From an uncultured Aquimarina sp. (GTDB lineage: Bacteria > Bacteroidota > Bacteroidia > Flavobacteriales > Flavobacteriaceae), in contig NZ_CANMQT010000013.1 in NCBI RefSeq assembly GCF_947500065.1, positions 1-64,000 of the forward strand: a DNA stretch of 64,000 nt, in the 5' to 3' direction. The position numbers and the translations under genes were made by a program. The notes under the pieces were generated by a model, which saw only the letters and a list, made by a program, of their open reading frames with translations, had not been told where the DNA came from and did not search any database. Numbering within the stretch: position 1 is the stretch's first letter; each line of letters opens with the position of its first letter. This document shows positions 53,529-63,616 of the stretch, piece after piece.

Positions 53529-53981
53529 ATGAAAAAGATATATCTATTAATAATAGTAGTCACTTGTTTGTTTGGTTGTAAAAATAATTCTGGATCAGAT
53601 ATTTCAGTTATTTTTCACGAAACTCATGAACCAAAAAAGACAAATGCTCCGTTTTCGGATGCAGTACAAGTGGGTAATTTATATTTTCTCTCTGGTCAAG
53701 TAGGGATGGATCATTCAACTCGCAAATTAGTAACAGGAGGAATACAGCAAGAAACAAAACAAACACTCGAAAATATTAAGGCAGTATTGAAGCATCATGA
53801 TCTGAATATGAGTGATGTGGTGAAGTGTACAGTTATACTTTCGGATATAGATGATTTTTCTGCATTCAATGAGGTGTATAAAACGTATTTTCCACAAAAG
53901 CCTGCAAGAACTACTTTTGCAGCCAAAGGTTTAGCAGTAGGAGCAAAGATTGAAATAGAATGTATCGCCGTTAAAAATTAA
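53529..53981 (+). CDS. RidA-family protein, lipoprotein form
   Basis: 150 aa. Signal peptide with lipobox LFGC (cysteine at about residue 17) followed by a complete RidA/YjgF barrel: NAPFSDAVQVGNLYFLSGQ, TLENIKAVLKHHDLNMSDVV, and the C-terminal KIEIECIAV containing the catalytic-site arginine region ARTTF. RidA is normally a cytoplasmic imine deaminase, so the exported, lipid-anchored version is somewhat unusual. Confidence 0.85.
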   Translation: MKKIYLLIIVVTCLFGCKNNSGSDISVIFHETHEPKKTNAPFSDAVQVGNLYFLSGQVGMDHSTRKLVTGGIQQETKQTLENIKAVLKHHDLNMSDVVKCTVILSDIDDFSAFNEVYKTYFPQKPARTTFAAKGLAVGAKIEIECIAVKN

Positions 53982-54034
53982 AGTTAGATTACTTTTCCAT
54001 TTAAATTTTATATTTTTAATTATCTAATGTTGTG

Positions 54035-54042
54035 TACCTTTG
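54035..54042 (+). promoter_or_regulatory. -7 box of queE
   Basis: TACCTTTG, a perfect Bacteroidota -7 element, 8 bp before the chosen ATG (54050). The transcript would start at or next to the start codon, so the mRNA is nearly leaderless, and an upstream GTG at 54032 cannot be the start. Confidence 0.65.
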
Positions 54043-54049
54043 CAGCCTT

Positions 54050-54679
54050 ATGCAAGAAAGTACAGAGAAATTGGTGAATGAGGGTAAAATGCTTCCGCTT
54101 ATGGAAGAGTTTTATACGATACAAGGAGAAGGTTTTCATAAAGGTACGGCCGCTTATTTTGTAAGGATTGGTGGTTGTGATGTTGGATGCCATTGGTGTG
54201 ATGTCAAAGAAAGTTGGAATGCAACTCTACATCCTCCGACTTCTACAGAAATTATTGTGGAAAATGCAGTAAAATATAGTGATGTAGTGGTAGTGACAGG
54301 AGGAGAGCCTTTAACTTGGGACATGACAGCGCTCACCAAGGGGTTAAAAGATAAAGGCGCTAAAACACATATAGAAACATCAGGAGCGTATCCGCTTACT
54401 GGCGATTGGGATTGGATATGTCTATCACCTAAAAAAGTAAAACTCCCTAAGTCAGAGGTCTATATGAAGGCTCATGAGTTAAAATGCATTGTTTATAATA
54501 ATAGTGATTTTGATTTTGCTGAGAAACAAGCCGCTCAGGTTTCTGAAGATTGTGTACTCTATTTACAACCAGAATGGAGCGTTAGAGATAAAGTAATTCC
54601 TCTGATTGTTGATTATGTGATGAAAAACCCTAAATGGAAGGTGTCTTTACAAACGCATAAGTACTTGAATATTCCTTAA
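54050..54679 (+). CDS. queE: 7-carboxy-7-deazaguanine synthase (radical SAM)
   Basis: 209 aa from the ATG at 54050. The cluster-binding cysteines are in GGCDVGCHWCDVKESW, the C-x3-C-x2-C-type spacing of QueE; GGEPLTWD binds SAM. It forms the 7-deazaguanine core in queuosine biosynthesis. The start is fixed by the -7 box at 54035. Confidence 0.93.
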   Translation: MQESTEKLVNEGKMLPLMEEFYTIQGEGFHKGTAAYFVRIGGCDVGCHWCDVKESWNATLHPPTSTEIIVENAVKYSDVVVVTGGEPLTWDMTALTKGLKDKGAKTHIETSGAYPLTGDWDWICLSPKKVKLPKSEVYMKAHELKCIVYNNSDFDFAEKQAAQVSEDCVLYLQPEWSVRDKVIPLIVDYVMKNPKWKVSLQTHKYLNIP

Positions 54680-54766
54680 TTAACACATTTTTTTTACGGT
54701 TTTGTAGCTTTTAGGCGAAGTTTTAACCTGTTGATTTTTAATTAAATACGGTTTTACCATAATGTT

Positions 54767-54814
54767 ACAGGGAATTATCCCCTATTATGTCAGATAAAAT
54801 GTAGGGTAATTCTT
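54767..54814. promoter_or_regulatory. Conserved upstream element of the 32-aa gene family, copy 1
   Basis: ACAGGGAATTATCCCCTA, then TGTAGGGTAATTCTT. The core forms a GGG/CCC hairpin and the flanks TTACC/GGTAA can pair outside it. It starts 196 bp before the first small ORF. Related copy at 55308-55356. Confidence 0.5.
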
Positions 54815-54900
54815 TCTTTTTTATTGTTTAATTTTAGTTTTTTGTGTATTACGTCATATGTATTAGTTTTTTGATCTAAAACTATAATTTTTTTAACATT

Positions 54901-54908
54901 TATGTTTG
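54901..54908 (+). promoter_or_regulatory. -7 box of small ORF 1
   Basis: TATGTTTG matches TAnnTTTG, 55 bp before the start codon at 54963. No clear -33 box. Confidence 0.5.
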
Positions 54909-54962
54909 AAGATTCGTAAAGTAGTTGTTAATTTTATGTAAATAATTAAAAAACAAAACACT

Positions 54963-55061
54963 ATGAGAAATTTTTACACTATTTTAAGTTTACAATTTAA
55001 GTCTGTTATCAGTTTTATTAAGGAGCTACCTTCTGCTTCTAGCCATGTAATAAGACACTAA
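54963..55061 (+). CDS. 32-aa small protein, tandem family member 1
   Basis: Begins M-R-N-F-Y-T-I-L-S-L and ends with F-I-K-E-L-P-S-A-S-S-H-V-I-R-H. Residues 3-22 can form an amphipathic helix; no signal peptide. Aligns without gaps to the ORFs at 55505 and 55875, all exactly 32 residues. Preceded by a -7 box and followed 50 bp later by a strong terminator, so it is probably a single-gene transcript. Function unknown; a membrane-active peptide, signalling peptide or type I toxin are possibilities. Confidence 0.7.
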   Translation: MRNFYTILSLQFKSVISFIKELPSASSHVIRH

Positions 55062-55111
55062 ACTATTTATAATACATAAAACCCAAATTCTATGTATTTT
55101 ACAAAATTATA

Positions 55112-55144
55112 AAAGGGATATCTGTTAGATAATCCCTTTTTTTT
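55112..55144 (+). terminator. Terminator after small ORF 1
   Basis: AAAGGGAT / ATCCCTTT stem with inner pairs and eight or more T residues. Confidence 0.85.
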
Positions 55145-55307
55145 ATATCGTATATTAAAGGTATTATACGATAGTTGTTGGAATGATAAAATTCAAAAAC
55201 TACAAGATGTTGTTTTTAGGTTATATGATTATGGTTTGCAAATAATACAATTTTAATCTAGGTTTTTGGTTCGTAAATAATATTGGATATTAATGACCTA
55301 CGAAAAA

Positions 55308-55356
55308 ACAGGGGGATAAGCCCCTAGTTTCATACTGTTTTTGTAGGTTAATTCTT
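55308..55356. promoter_or_regulatory. Conserved upstream element of the 32-aa gene family, copy 2
   Basis: ACAGGGGGATAAGCCCCTA, then TTGTAGGTTAATTCTT. The inner hairpin is GGGG/CCCC. An outer inverted repeat pairs CCTACGAAAAAACAG (55297-55311) with CTGTTTTTGTAGG. It starts 197 bp before the second small ORF, almost the same distance as copy 1. Confidence 0.55.
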
Positions 55357-55470
55357 CAAAATTTAACACTGTCTGAATTTCGTTTGTTCTTATATCGTGG
55401 ATAGATACTCTTATGTCTAAAATTTTAATTTATACATGTTAATTTTTTTTAATGATGAGGATCTGGAGTC

Positions 55471-55478
55471 TATATTTG
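55471..55478 (+). promoter_or_regulatory. -7 box of small ORF 2
   Basis: TATATTTG, a perfect match to TAnnTTTG, 27 bp before the start codon at 55505. Confidence 0.65.
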
Positions 55479-55504
55479 CATAACAAATTAAAAATCAAAC
55501 TATT

Positions 55505-55603
55505 ATGAAATTTTTTTACAATATACTTTCAATAGATATCAAAGCATTAAAGAGTTTTTTAAGAGAATTGCCATCTGCTAGCAGCAATGCGATTCATAGA
55601 TAA
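55505..55603 (+). CDS. 32-aa small protein, tandem family member 2
   Basis: Begins M-K-F-F-Y-N-I-L-S-I and ends F-L-R-E-L-P-S-A-S-S-N-A-I-H-R. Same length and motif as the other two. Within the shared block its codons differ from member 1 at most synonymous positions (for example AGC against TCT for the same serine), showing selection on the protein rather than the DNA. It has the best promoter of the three. Confidence 0.75.
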   Translation: MKFFYNILSIDIKALKSFLRELPSASSNAIHR

Positions 55604-55612
55604 AGTAATGTG

Positions 55613-55636
55613 TTTTACTTGTATAAGTAAAAGTTG
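55613..55636. repeat. 24-bp direct repeat, copy 1, with internal dyad
   Basis: TTTTACTTGTATAAG followed by TAAAAGTTG, 22 of 24 identical to 55736-55759. The first 20 bases form a perfect 8-bp inverted repeat with a GTAT loop. 10 bp after small ORF 2. Confidence 0.6.
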
Positions 55637-55735
55637 ACTTTAAAATGAAGCGGGAATTCTGTGTTTATTAAAACAGAGGTATATATTATATTTTTTGTTT
55701 ATAGATACGGATAGGATGAATGAAGTAGGAATAGA

Positions 55736-55759
55736 TTTTACTTGTATAATTAAAATTTG
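55736..55759. repeat. 24-bp direct repeat, copy 2
   Basis: TTTTACTTGTATAAT followed by TAAAATTTG, 123 bp after copy 1 and upstream of small ORF 3. The dyad has one mismatch here. Confidence 0.6.
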
Positions 55760-55821
55760 CGCTTTTGATCGGTTAATTTTTACTTTACGTCTAAAAGTTC
55801 TTACGTTTTATGTTAAAAATG

Positions 55822-55851
55822 TTGATTTAAAGGCTTTTAGGTGTTATCTTG
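55822..55851 (+). promoter_or_regulatory. Promoter of small ORF 3
   Basis: TTG (55822-55824), 20 bp, then TATCTTG (55845-55851), close to the Bacteroidota -33/-7 pattern, 23 bp before the start at 55875. Confidence 0.5.
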
Positions 55852-55874
55852 TAACTAAATAAATTGGAAATATT

Positions 55875-55973
55875 ATGGGGCTATTTTACACTAAATTCAG
55901 ATTAACTTTTAGGATTGTCATGGACTTTCTTAAAGAATTACCGGGAGCGTCTAGTAACGCTATCCACCGATAG
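55875..55973 (+). CDS. 32-aa small protein, tandem family member 3
   Basis: Begins M-G-L-F-Y-T-K-F-R-L and ends F-L-K-E-L-P-G-A-S-S-N-A-I-H-R. The C-terminal block is almost identical to member 2 although every codon choice in GASSNAIHR is free to vary and several do. The N-terminal half is the most divergent and more basic. It lacks the upstream hairpin element of members 1 and 2. A bidirectional terminator follows. Confidence 0.72.
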   Translation: MGLFYTKFRLTFRIVMDFLKELPGASSNAIHR

Positions 55974-56033
55974 GTATTGTTTCAGTGAAATAATTATACC
56001 TTTCTAGTCAAAAGGTAATCTTTGAAAAAAAAT

Positions 56034-56076
56034 AAAAAAGAGGTTAGTTTAAAAAACTAACCTCTTTTTTATTTTT
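56034..56076. terminator. Bidirectional terminator
   Basis: A perfect 17-bp stem (AAAAAAGAGGTTAGTTT, 56034-56050) with a 3-nt loop, then T residues. Ends both small ORF 3 and the convergent DUF2911 gene. Confidence 0.92.
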
Positions 56077-56098
56077 TGATGATCATAATGAATAGCAT

Positions 56099-56632
56099 TT
56101 AGTTGTAAAAAGGAACCTCTACTCTAGTTGTTTCCCATCCTAGAACCATATGATAGCCTTTGTCTACTTTTTTAAAGGCAATAGAGAATGCTTCTAATTC
56201 ATCACCTTTTCCAGCTGGTACCTTTAGTCTTGCAACATCGTTTTTGTCGTTATAAGAATATGCTCCCCAAACATCCAAGTCAGTGTTTAAGATAATCGTC
56301 CATTCTTTTTCTCCAGGTATTGTAAATAATGAGTAAGTTCCTGCTTTCACAGTTTGATCTCCTAGTTTTACATCTTTAAAAAGTTTTATTTCTGTAGCTT
56401 CATCAGCTCCAGTTCTCCATACTTTTCCATAAGCTACTTTGTCTCCTAGCATAGTCCTACCTTTTTTCTGAGGTCTACTGTAAACTACTTTGATGTCCGG
56501 TTTTGCATTTCTATCTGTTTTAGCATAAGAAATATCTGTTGGGCTTTTCTGTAATCCTGCAAATTTCTGAGCATTTATACTAGTTACAGTTCCTAAAAAC
56601 ATAACAACTGCAAGTAAGAGTGATTTTTTCAT
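56099..56632 (-). CDS. DUF2911 exported protein
   Basis: 177 aa with a signal peptide (TSINAQ). Core blocks VVYSRPQKKGRTMLGD, VWRTGADEATEIKLFKDV, TYSLFTIPGEKEWTIILN and WGAYSYNDKNDVAR are the DUF2911 pattern, common in Bacteroidota and of unknown function. Confidence 0.9.
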   Translation of the reverse strand: MKKSLLLAVVMFLGTVTSINAQKFAGLQKSPTDISYAKTDRNAKPDIKVVYSRPQKKGRTMLGDKVAYGKVWRTGADEATEIKLFKDVKLGDQTVKAGTYSLFTIPGEKEWTIILNTDLDVWGAYSYNDKNDVARLKVPAGKGDELEAFSIAFKKVDKGYHMVLGWETTRVEVPFYN

Positions 56633-56892
56633 GATTCTTTATTTTATTTTTTTTAACCGTCGTAAAGATATGTGTGAACATACTTATGAAATGTTAATCC
56701 TGTCTTTAAGTTCTGTTAAAAGAGTTAAATAACAACTTGATAGTTTTTATGCCATTTTTGATACTTCTTGTTTTTAATATTTACTTAAATAAGTGTTTTT
56801 TGTTTTAATTTGAAACTAATAAGCTTAATAATGTTTAAATAATGTAACTATAATTGCATATTTGACTTCTCAATTAATAGAAAAAGAAGAAT

Positions 56893-58578
56893 ATGTGTGG
56901 AATAGTTTGCGCTTTTGAATTAAAAGAAAAAGCAGAGGTCTTAAGGCCCCAGTTATTGGAGATGTCAAAGAAAATACGTCATAGAGGTCCAGATTGGAGT
57001 GGTATTTTTTCAAATGAAAAAGCAATCTTAGCTCATGAGAGGTTAGCAATAGTAGATCCAGTATCCGGTAAGCAGCCTTTGTTTAGTGAGGATAAGAAGT
57101 TGATATTAGCTGCTAATGGAGAGATCTACAATCACAGTGAGATCCGTAAGGATTTTGATGGTAAATATAATTTTCAAACAGAATCTGATTGTGAAGTTAT
57201 TTTGGCTTTGTATAAAGAAAAAGGAGTACGGTTTTTAGATGATCTAAATGGTATTTTTGCTTTTGCATTATATGATGCAGAACAGGATACGTATCTGATT
57301 GCTCGTGATCATATGGGGGTTATTCCATTATATATGGGGTGGGATCAGAATGGTACTTTTTATGTGGCTTCAGAATTAAAGGCATTAGAGGGAGTTTGTA
57401 CTAAAATCGAATTATTTCCACCTGGACATTATTTGGATAGTAATACAGGTGAATTGACAAAATGGTATGTTAGAGACTGGTCGGATTTTGATGCGGTAAA
57501 AGATAATCAAACTAGTATTGATGAATTAAGAGATGCTCTAGAAGCGGCTGTACATAGACAGTTAATGTCAGATGTTCCTTATGGTGTATTGTTGTCTGGT
57601 GGTTTGGATTCTTCAGTTACTTCGGCTATAGCGAAAAAATATTCAGAGAAAAGAATTGAGTCTGGGGATACTAAAGATGCTTGGTGGCCACAATTACATT
57701 CGTTTTCAGTTGGATTAGAAGGATCACCTGATCTGGCTGCTGCTCAAAAAGTTGCAGATCATATAGGAACGATACATCATGAAATTAAATTTACTATTCA
57801 AGAAGGATTAGATGCAATCAAAGATGTAATATATAACTTAGAAACATATGATATTACTACCATTAGAGCTTCTACTCCAATGTATTTGATGGCAAGAGTG
57901 ATTAAATCTATGGGAGTCAAAATGGTGCTTTCTGGAGAAGGAGCGGATGAAATATTTGGAGGATACTTGTATTTTCACAAAGCGCCAAATGCAAAAGAAT
58001 TTCACGAAGAAACAGTGCGTAAATTAGATAAACTGCATATGTATGATTGCTTAAGAGCAAATAAATCTTTGGCAGCTTGGGGGATAGAAGGAAGGGTTCC
58101 TTTCTTGGATAAAGAATTTATGGATGTAGCTATGCGTATTAATCCACAAGATAAAATGATTAATGGAGAGCGAATGGAGAAGTGGGTAATAAGAAAAGCT
58201 TTCGAATCTTATTTACCTGAAAGTGTTGCCTGGAGACAAAAGGAACAGTTTTCTGATGGTGTAGGGTATAGCTGGATCGATACTTTAAAAGAAGTAGTAG
58301 AGATAGAGGTTACAGATGAGCAAATGGCAAATGCACATTTCAGATTTCCGATTCAAACCCCACAAAACAAGGAAGAGTTTTATTACAGATCTATATTCGA
58401 AGGGCATTTTCCTAGTGATGCTGCCGCATTAAGTGTTCCTCAGGAACCATCGGTAGCGTGTAGTACAAAAATAGCATTAGAATGGGATGAAGCTTTCAAG
58501 AACATGAATGATCCTAGTGGAAGAGCGGTAGCCAATGTTCATGATGATGCTTATTTGTTAGATGAAGTTGTTCAATAA
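56893..58578 (+). CDS. asnB: Asparagine synthetase B (glutamine-hydrolysing)
   Basis: 561 aa. The N-terminal nucleophile cysteine is in MCGIVCAF, followed by the glutaminase domain (RHRGPDWSGIF, LAANGEIYNH). The synthetase domain has the PPi loop LLSGGLDSSVTSAIA near residue 235 and SGEGADEIFGGY. Makes asparagine from aspartate, ATP and glutamine. A terminator follows at 58641. Confidence 0.96.
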   Translation: MCGIVCAFELKEKAEVLRPQLLEMSKKIRHRGPDWSGIFSNEKAILAHERLAIVDPVSGKQPLFSEDKKLILAANGEIYNHSEIRKDFDGKYNFQTESDCEVILALYKEKGVRFLDDLNGIFAFALYDAEQDTYLIARDHMGVIPLYMGWDQNGTFYVASELKALEGVCTKIELFPPGHYLDSNTGELTKWYVRDWSDFDAVKDNQTSIDELRDALEAAVHRQLMSDVPYGVLLSGGLDSSVTSAIAKKYSEKRIESGDTKDAWWPQLHSFSVGLEGSPDLAAAQKVADHIGTIHHEIKFTIQEGLDAIKDVIYNLETYDITTIRASTPMYLMARVIKSMGVKMVLSGEGADEIFGGYLYFHKAPNAKEFHEETVRKLDKLHMYDCLRANKSLAAWGIEGRVPFLDKEFMDVAMRINPQDKMINGERMEKWVIRKAFESYLPESVAWRQKEQFSDGVGYSWIDTLKEVVEIEVTDEQMANAHFRFPIQTPQNKEEFYYRSIFEGHFPSDAAALSVPQEPSVACSTKIALEWDEAFKNMNDPSGRAVANVHDDAYLLDEVVQ

Positions 58579-58640
58579 AAATATACAAGGAATTTAAGAA
58601 TTTCAGCTTGAGTCGCTGAAAGTTGAGTTAATTGAGATGT

Positions 58641-58672
58641 AAAACCCCAAGAATTTTTTCTTGGGGTTTTTG
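58641..58672. terminator. Terminator between asnB and the astacin gene
   Basis: AAAACCCCAAGAA / TTCTTGGGGTTTT, a 13-bp stem with a short T loop, then TGT. Serves both convergent genes. Confidence 0.9.
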
Positions 58673-58702
58673 TAATATTATTTTTTATTACACAAAGAAA
58701 GT

Positions 58703-59875
58703 TTAGTTACTAGCACATCTTCCTTGGTTAGACCATCTTCTGTTACTTTGTAGCGTGTATAGGTAACCATTATAAGTAACTTGGTCACCAGGAGAATAAC
58801 TTCTGTTGCCGCTGTAAGGCTCAATACCTTCACAGATGTCCGCTGTTTGAGTATCTCCACACTCTCCTAATCTATTCCATCCATTAAAATCTCTTTCATA
58901 TAGAAAACCTTGATAAGTAACTTTGTCACCAACACTGTATCTTACATTTCTAGACCATTCGTCAACTCCATCGCATATATCATTTCCGTCTCCGTCACCG
59001 CCTCCGTCACCGCCACCATCTCCAGATGGGTAAGCCTGATTAGTTCCTGCTATATCTCCTGAGGATAATTCTGGCTTTCTTCTTGGGTATGTATTTCCGT
59101 CTAATGTGACAATTGTTGGTTGTCCATTTTTACTAAATGTATAGGCTCCATACATCATAGTAGATTTAATGTCAAATGCTCCTAGATTTACAGAATTTTC
59201 GTTTTTTCTAAACTGACTGGCAGCACCGTTTTGTATGTTTTCAAAAAGAATTCTTACGTGGTTATCTCTATCAGAACGGGTTTGTTCGTGGATATAACCA
59301 AGTGTATGGCCTATTTCATGAATCATTACTATCTCACTAGTTCTGACACCCATATTAATTCTTCCACGATTCCCGTTAACACCTAAATTAGCACTTGCAC
59401 AATTACAGTTGTCTCCATTGTTGGTAATGGTTACATAATAATTTTCATTCGTTCTTTCTTTGAACTTAATATTTGTTTTTGTAGTCCACTCCTGCATGGA
59501 ATTTAGAGAAACTTGTATTTGATTACTACTAAGGTTGTTGTCAAATACATAAATAATAGTATTGTTTGGCCACTTTTGAACTCCTCTATAGAAACCTAAT
59601 CTTTCATCTAAATCTTCATTAGGCTCAGGATTTGCATCATATCCAATTTTTTGATCTGTTAATTGCCTCGATTCATAGATCATATCACCACCTAGGAAGG
59701 TTCCGTCTCCTAGATCTTTTACTAGAACAACATCATCATTAAAGAATTTTTTGATTAGTTCGGTTTCTTCTACACCAGTTACTTCTTCGAAATTTTCGTT
59801 TGTACACGAGCTTGCTAAAAGTCCTAGACAGATAAAAGCAGCTTTACTGAGATTGATTAAATTTTTAATTTTCAT
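58703..59875 (-). CDS. Astacin-like (M12A) metalloprotease lipoprotein with chitin-binding-type repeats
   Basis: 390 aa. Lipobox ASSC (cysteine at about residue 24). The catalytic H186-E-I-G-H190-xx-G-xx-H motif is MIHEIGHTLGYIHEQTRSDRD, with the Met-turn STMMYGAYTF downstream. A Gly/Asp linker follows, then two related modules of about 40 residues (WSRNVRYSVGDKVTYQGFLY and YSGNRSYSPGDQVTYNGYLY) resembling carbohydrate-binding family 5/12 (chitin-binding type). Probably a surface protease acting on matrix or prey protein. Confidence 0.9.
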   Translation of the reverse strand: MKIKNLINLSKAAFICLGLLASSCTNENFEEVTGVEETELIKKFFNDDVVLVKDLGDGTFLGGDMIYESRQLTDQKIGYDANPEPNEDLDERLGFYRGVQKWPNNTIIYVFDNNLSSNQIQVSLNSMQEWTTKTNIKFKERTNENYYVTITNNGDNCNCASANLGVNGNRGRINMGVRTSEIVMIHEIGHTLGYIHEQTRSDRDNHVRILFENIQNGAASQFRKNENSVNLGAFDIKSTMMYGAYTFSKNGQPTIVTLDGNTYPRRKPELSSGDIAGTNQAYPSGDGGGDGGGDGDGNDICDGVDEWSRNVRYSVGDKVTYQGFLYERDFNGWNRLGECGDTQTADICEGIEPYSGNRSYSPGDQVTYNGYLYTLQSNRRWSNQGRCASN

Positions 59876-62318
<2,443 letters not shown>

Positions 62319-62347
62319 TATTAGGTATCACTAAATAATTCAGAATG

Positions 62348-62382
62348 AAATCCGTTGTACATTGTATAGCGGATTTTTTTTA
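62348..62382 (+). terminator. Terminator of gyrB
   Basis: AAATCCG / CGGATTT stem with additional inner TAC/GTA pairing, then seven or more T residues. Confidence 0.85.
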
Positions 62383-62506
62383 TATATTGTTGCGCCTATT
62401 AAACCCAAATCTTATGAAATGAGCACGCCAAAGCATTTGAATCCCTTTCAAATATATGGTTATGCGAATTCCATCTGATTATTGAAAAAATGATACATAC
62501 AAACAG

Positions 62507-63508
62507 ATGAAAAAAGCGATACTATTTTTCATGATGCTTTTAATTAAGATGTCATATGCCCAAACCAATGTAGATCAATTACTAGAATTAGGTATAGAAA
62601 ATGCACAACGTTTTAGTACAGATTACTTCGCTCCTGCTGGAGAAGCATTGGTAAATAGTATGTCTAATGGTTGGTATAAAACAGCTAAGGTTAAGAGATT
62701 ATGGCGTTTTGAAGTTGGGTTTATTGGGAATCTGTCTTTTGTAAGAGAAGATAAACAATCATTTATTCTTAATACAGCAGAATACGATGGTGTGGAGTTT
62801 AGAGAAGGACCGTCCAGTCAGACTGTAGCAAATGCTTTTGGAGGTAATCGTGGAGATATCGTTGTAGTGCTGAATCAAGGTCAATTAGCACAGGTAGAAG
62901 TAACATTGCCTGATGGAATTGGTGGTAAAGAAGTAAATATAGCGCCTACTGGATTTCTTCAAGGTTCTATGGGGATATCTAGAAGTACGGAGATTAAAGC
63001 TAGGTTTTTGCCAAAAATAGCAATAAGAGAAAATACTAAGGTTTTCTTATATGGATTAGCGGTCCAGCATGAATTAACCGATTGGATTTTTTCCTGGAAA
63101 AGACTTCCGTTTAGATTTTCTGGATTAATAGGATATACGAATGTAAGAGGGTTTTATGATTTTGCTGCAGATAGTGGGACTGATGGAGCGGATCAGGAAA
63201 TAAGATTAAAATCCAATTCTTGGTTGGTTAGTGGTATTATTTCTACGAAACTTCCTAAATATAATTTTTATGGAGGGCTGGGCTATTATACAGGGAATAG
63301 TAAAGCAGATATTTTAGGTACATATGATGTGCAAAATGGTCCGTTAGCAACACAGACTGTAGAAGATCCTATTTCTGTGGATAACAAAACTTCAGGTCTT
63401 AAAGCAACAATAGGTGCTAATGTGAAATTAGGATTCTTCAGAGCAAATTTAGATTATACACTTCAGAACTATCAAAATTTGTCAATTGGGTTGAATTTTG
63501 GATGGTAA
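62507..63508 (+). CDS. DUF6588-like exported protein
   Basis: 333 aa with a signal peptide (SYAQ). FSTDYFAPAGEALVNSMSNGWY and the beta-strand-rich remainder ending NYQNLSIGLNFGW suggest an outer-membrane beta-barrel, with aromatic last residue as in Bacteroidota barrels. This fits DUF6588, by recollection. Confidence 0.7.
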   Translation: MKKAILFFMMLLIKMSYAQTNVDQLLELGIENAQRFSTDYFAPAGEALVNSMSNGWYKTAKVKRLWRFEVGFIGNLSFVREDKQSFILNTAEYDGVEFREGPSSQTVANAFGGNRGDIVVVLNQGQLAQVEVTLPDGIGGKEVNIAPTGFLQGSMGISRSTEIKARFLPKIAIRENTKVFLYGLAVQHELTDWIFSWKRLPFRFSGLIGYTNVRGFYDFAADSGTDGADQEIRLKSNSWLVSGIISTKLPKYNFYGGLGYYTGNSKADILGTYDVQNGPLATQTVEDPISVDNKTSGLKATIGANVKLGFFRANLDYTLQNYQNLSIGLNFGW

Positions 63509-63616
63509 TTTAACTTAGAATTCACAAACAAAATCGTTCAAGAATTTGTATTTTCGCGCTGATATTGAAGAAATTCAATAAGCCAAAATAATATTAATCA
63601 AAATCATATAGAGATA

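Noticed and set aside
54032-54049. GTG start for queE at 54032
   Set aside because: A perfect -7 box (TACCTTTG, 54035-54042) overlaps it, so transcription starts downstream of it.
55604-55874. Hairpin element upstream of small ORF 3
   Set aside because: I looked for the GGGG/CCCC element seen before ORFs 1 and 2 and found none; only ACGT-containing AT-rich sequence is present.
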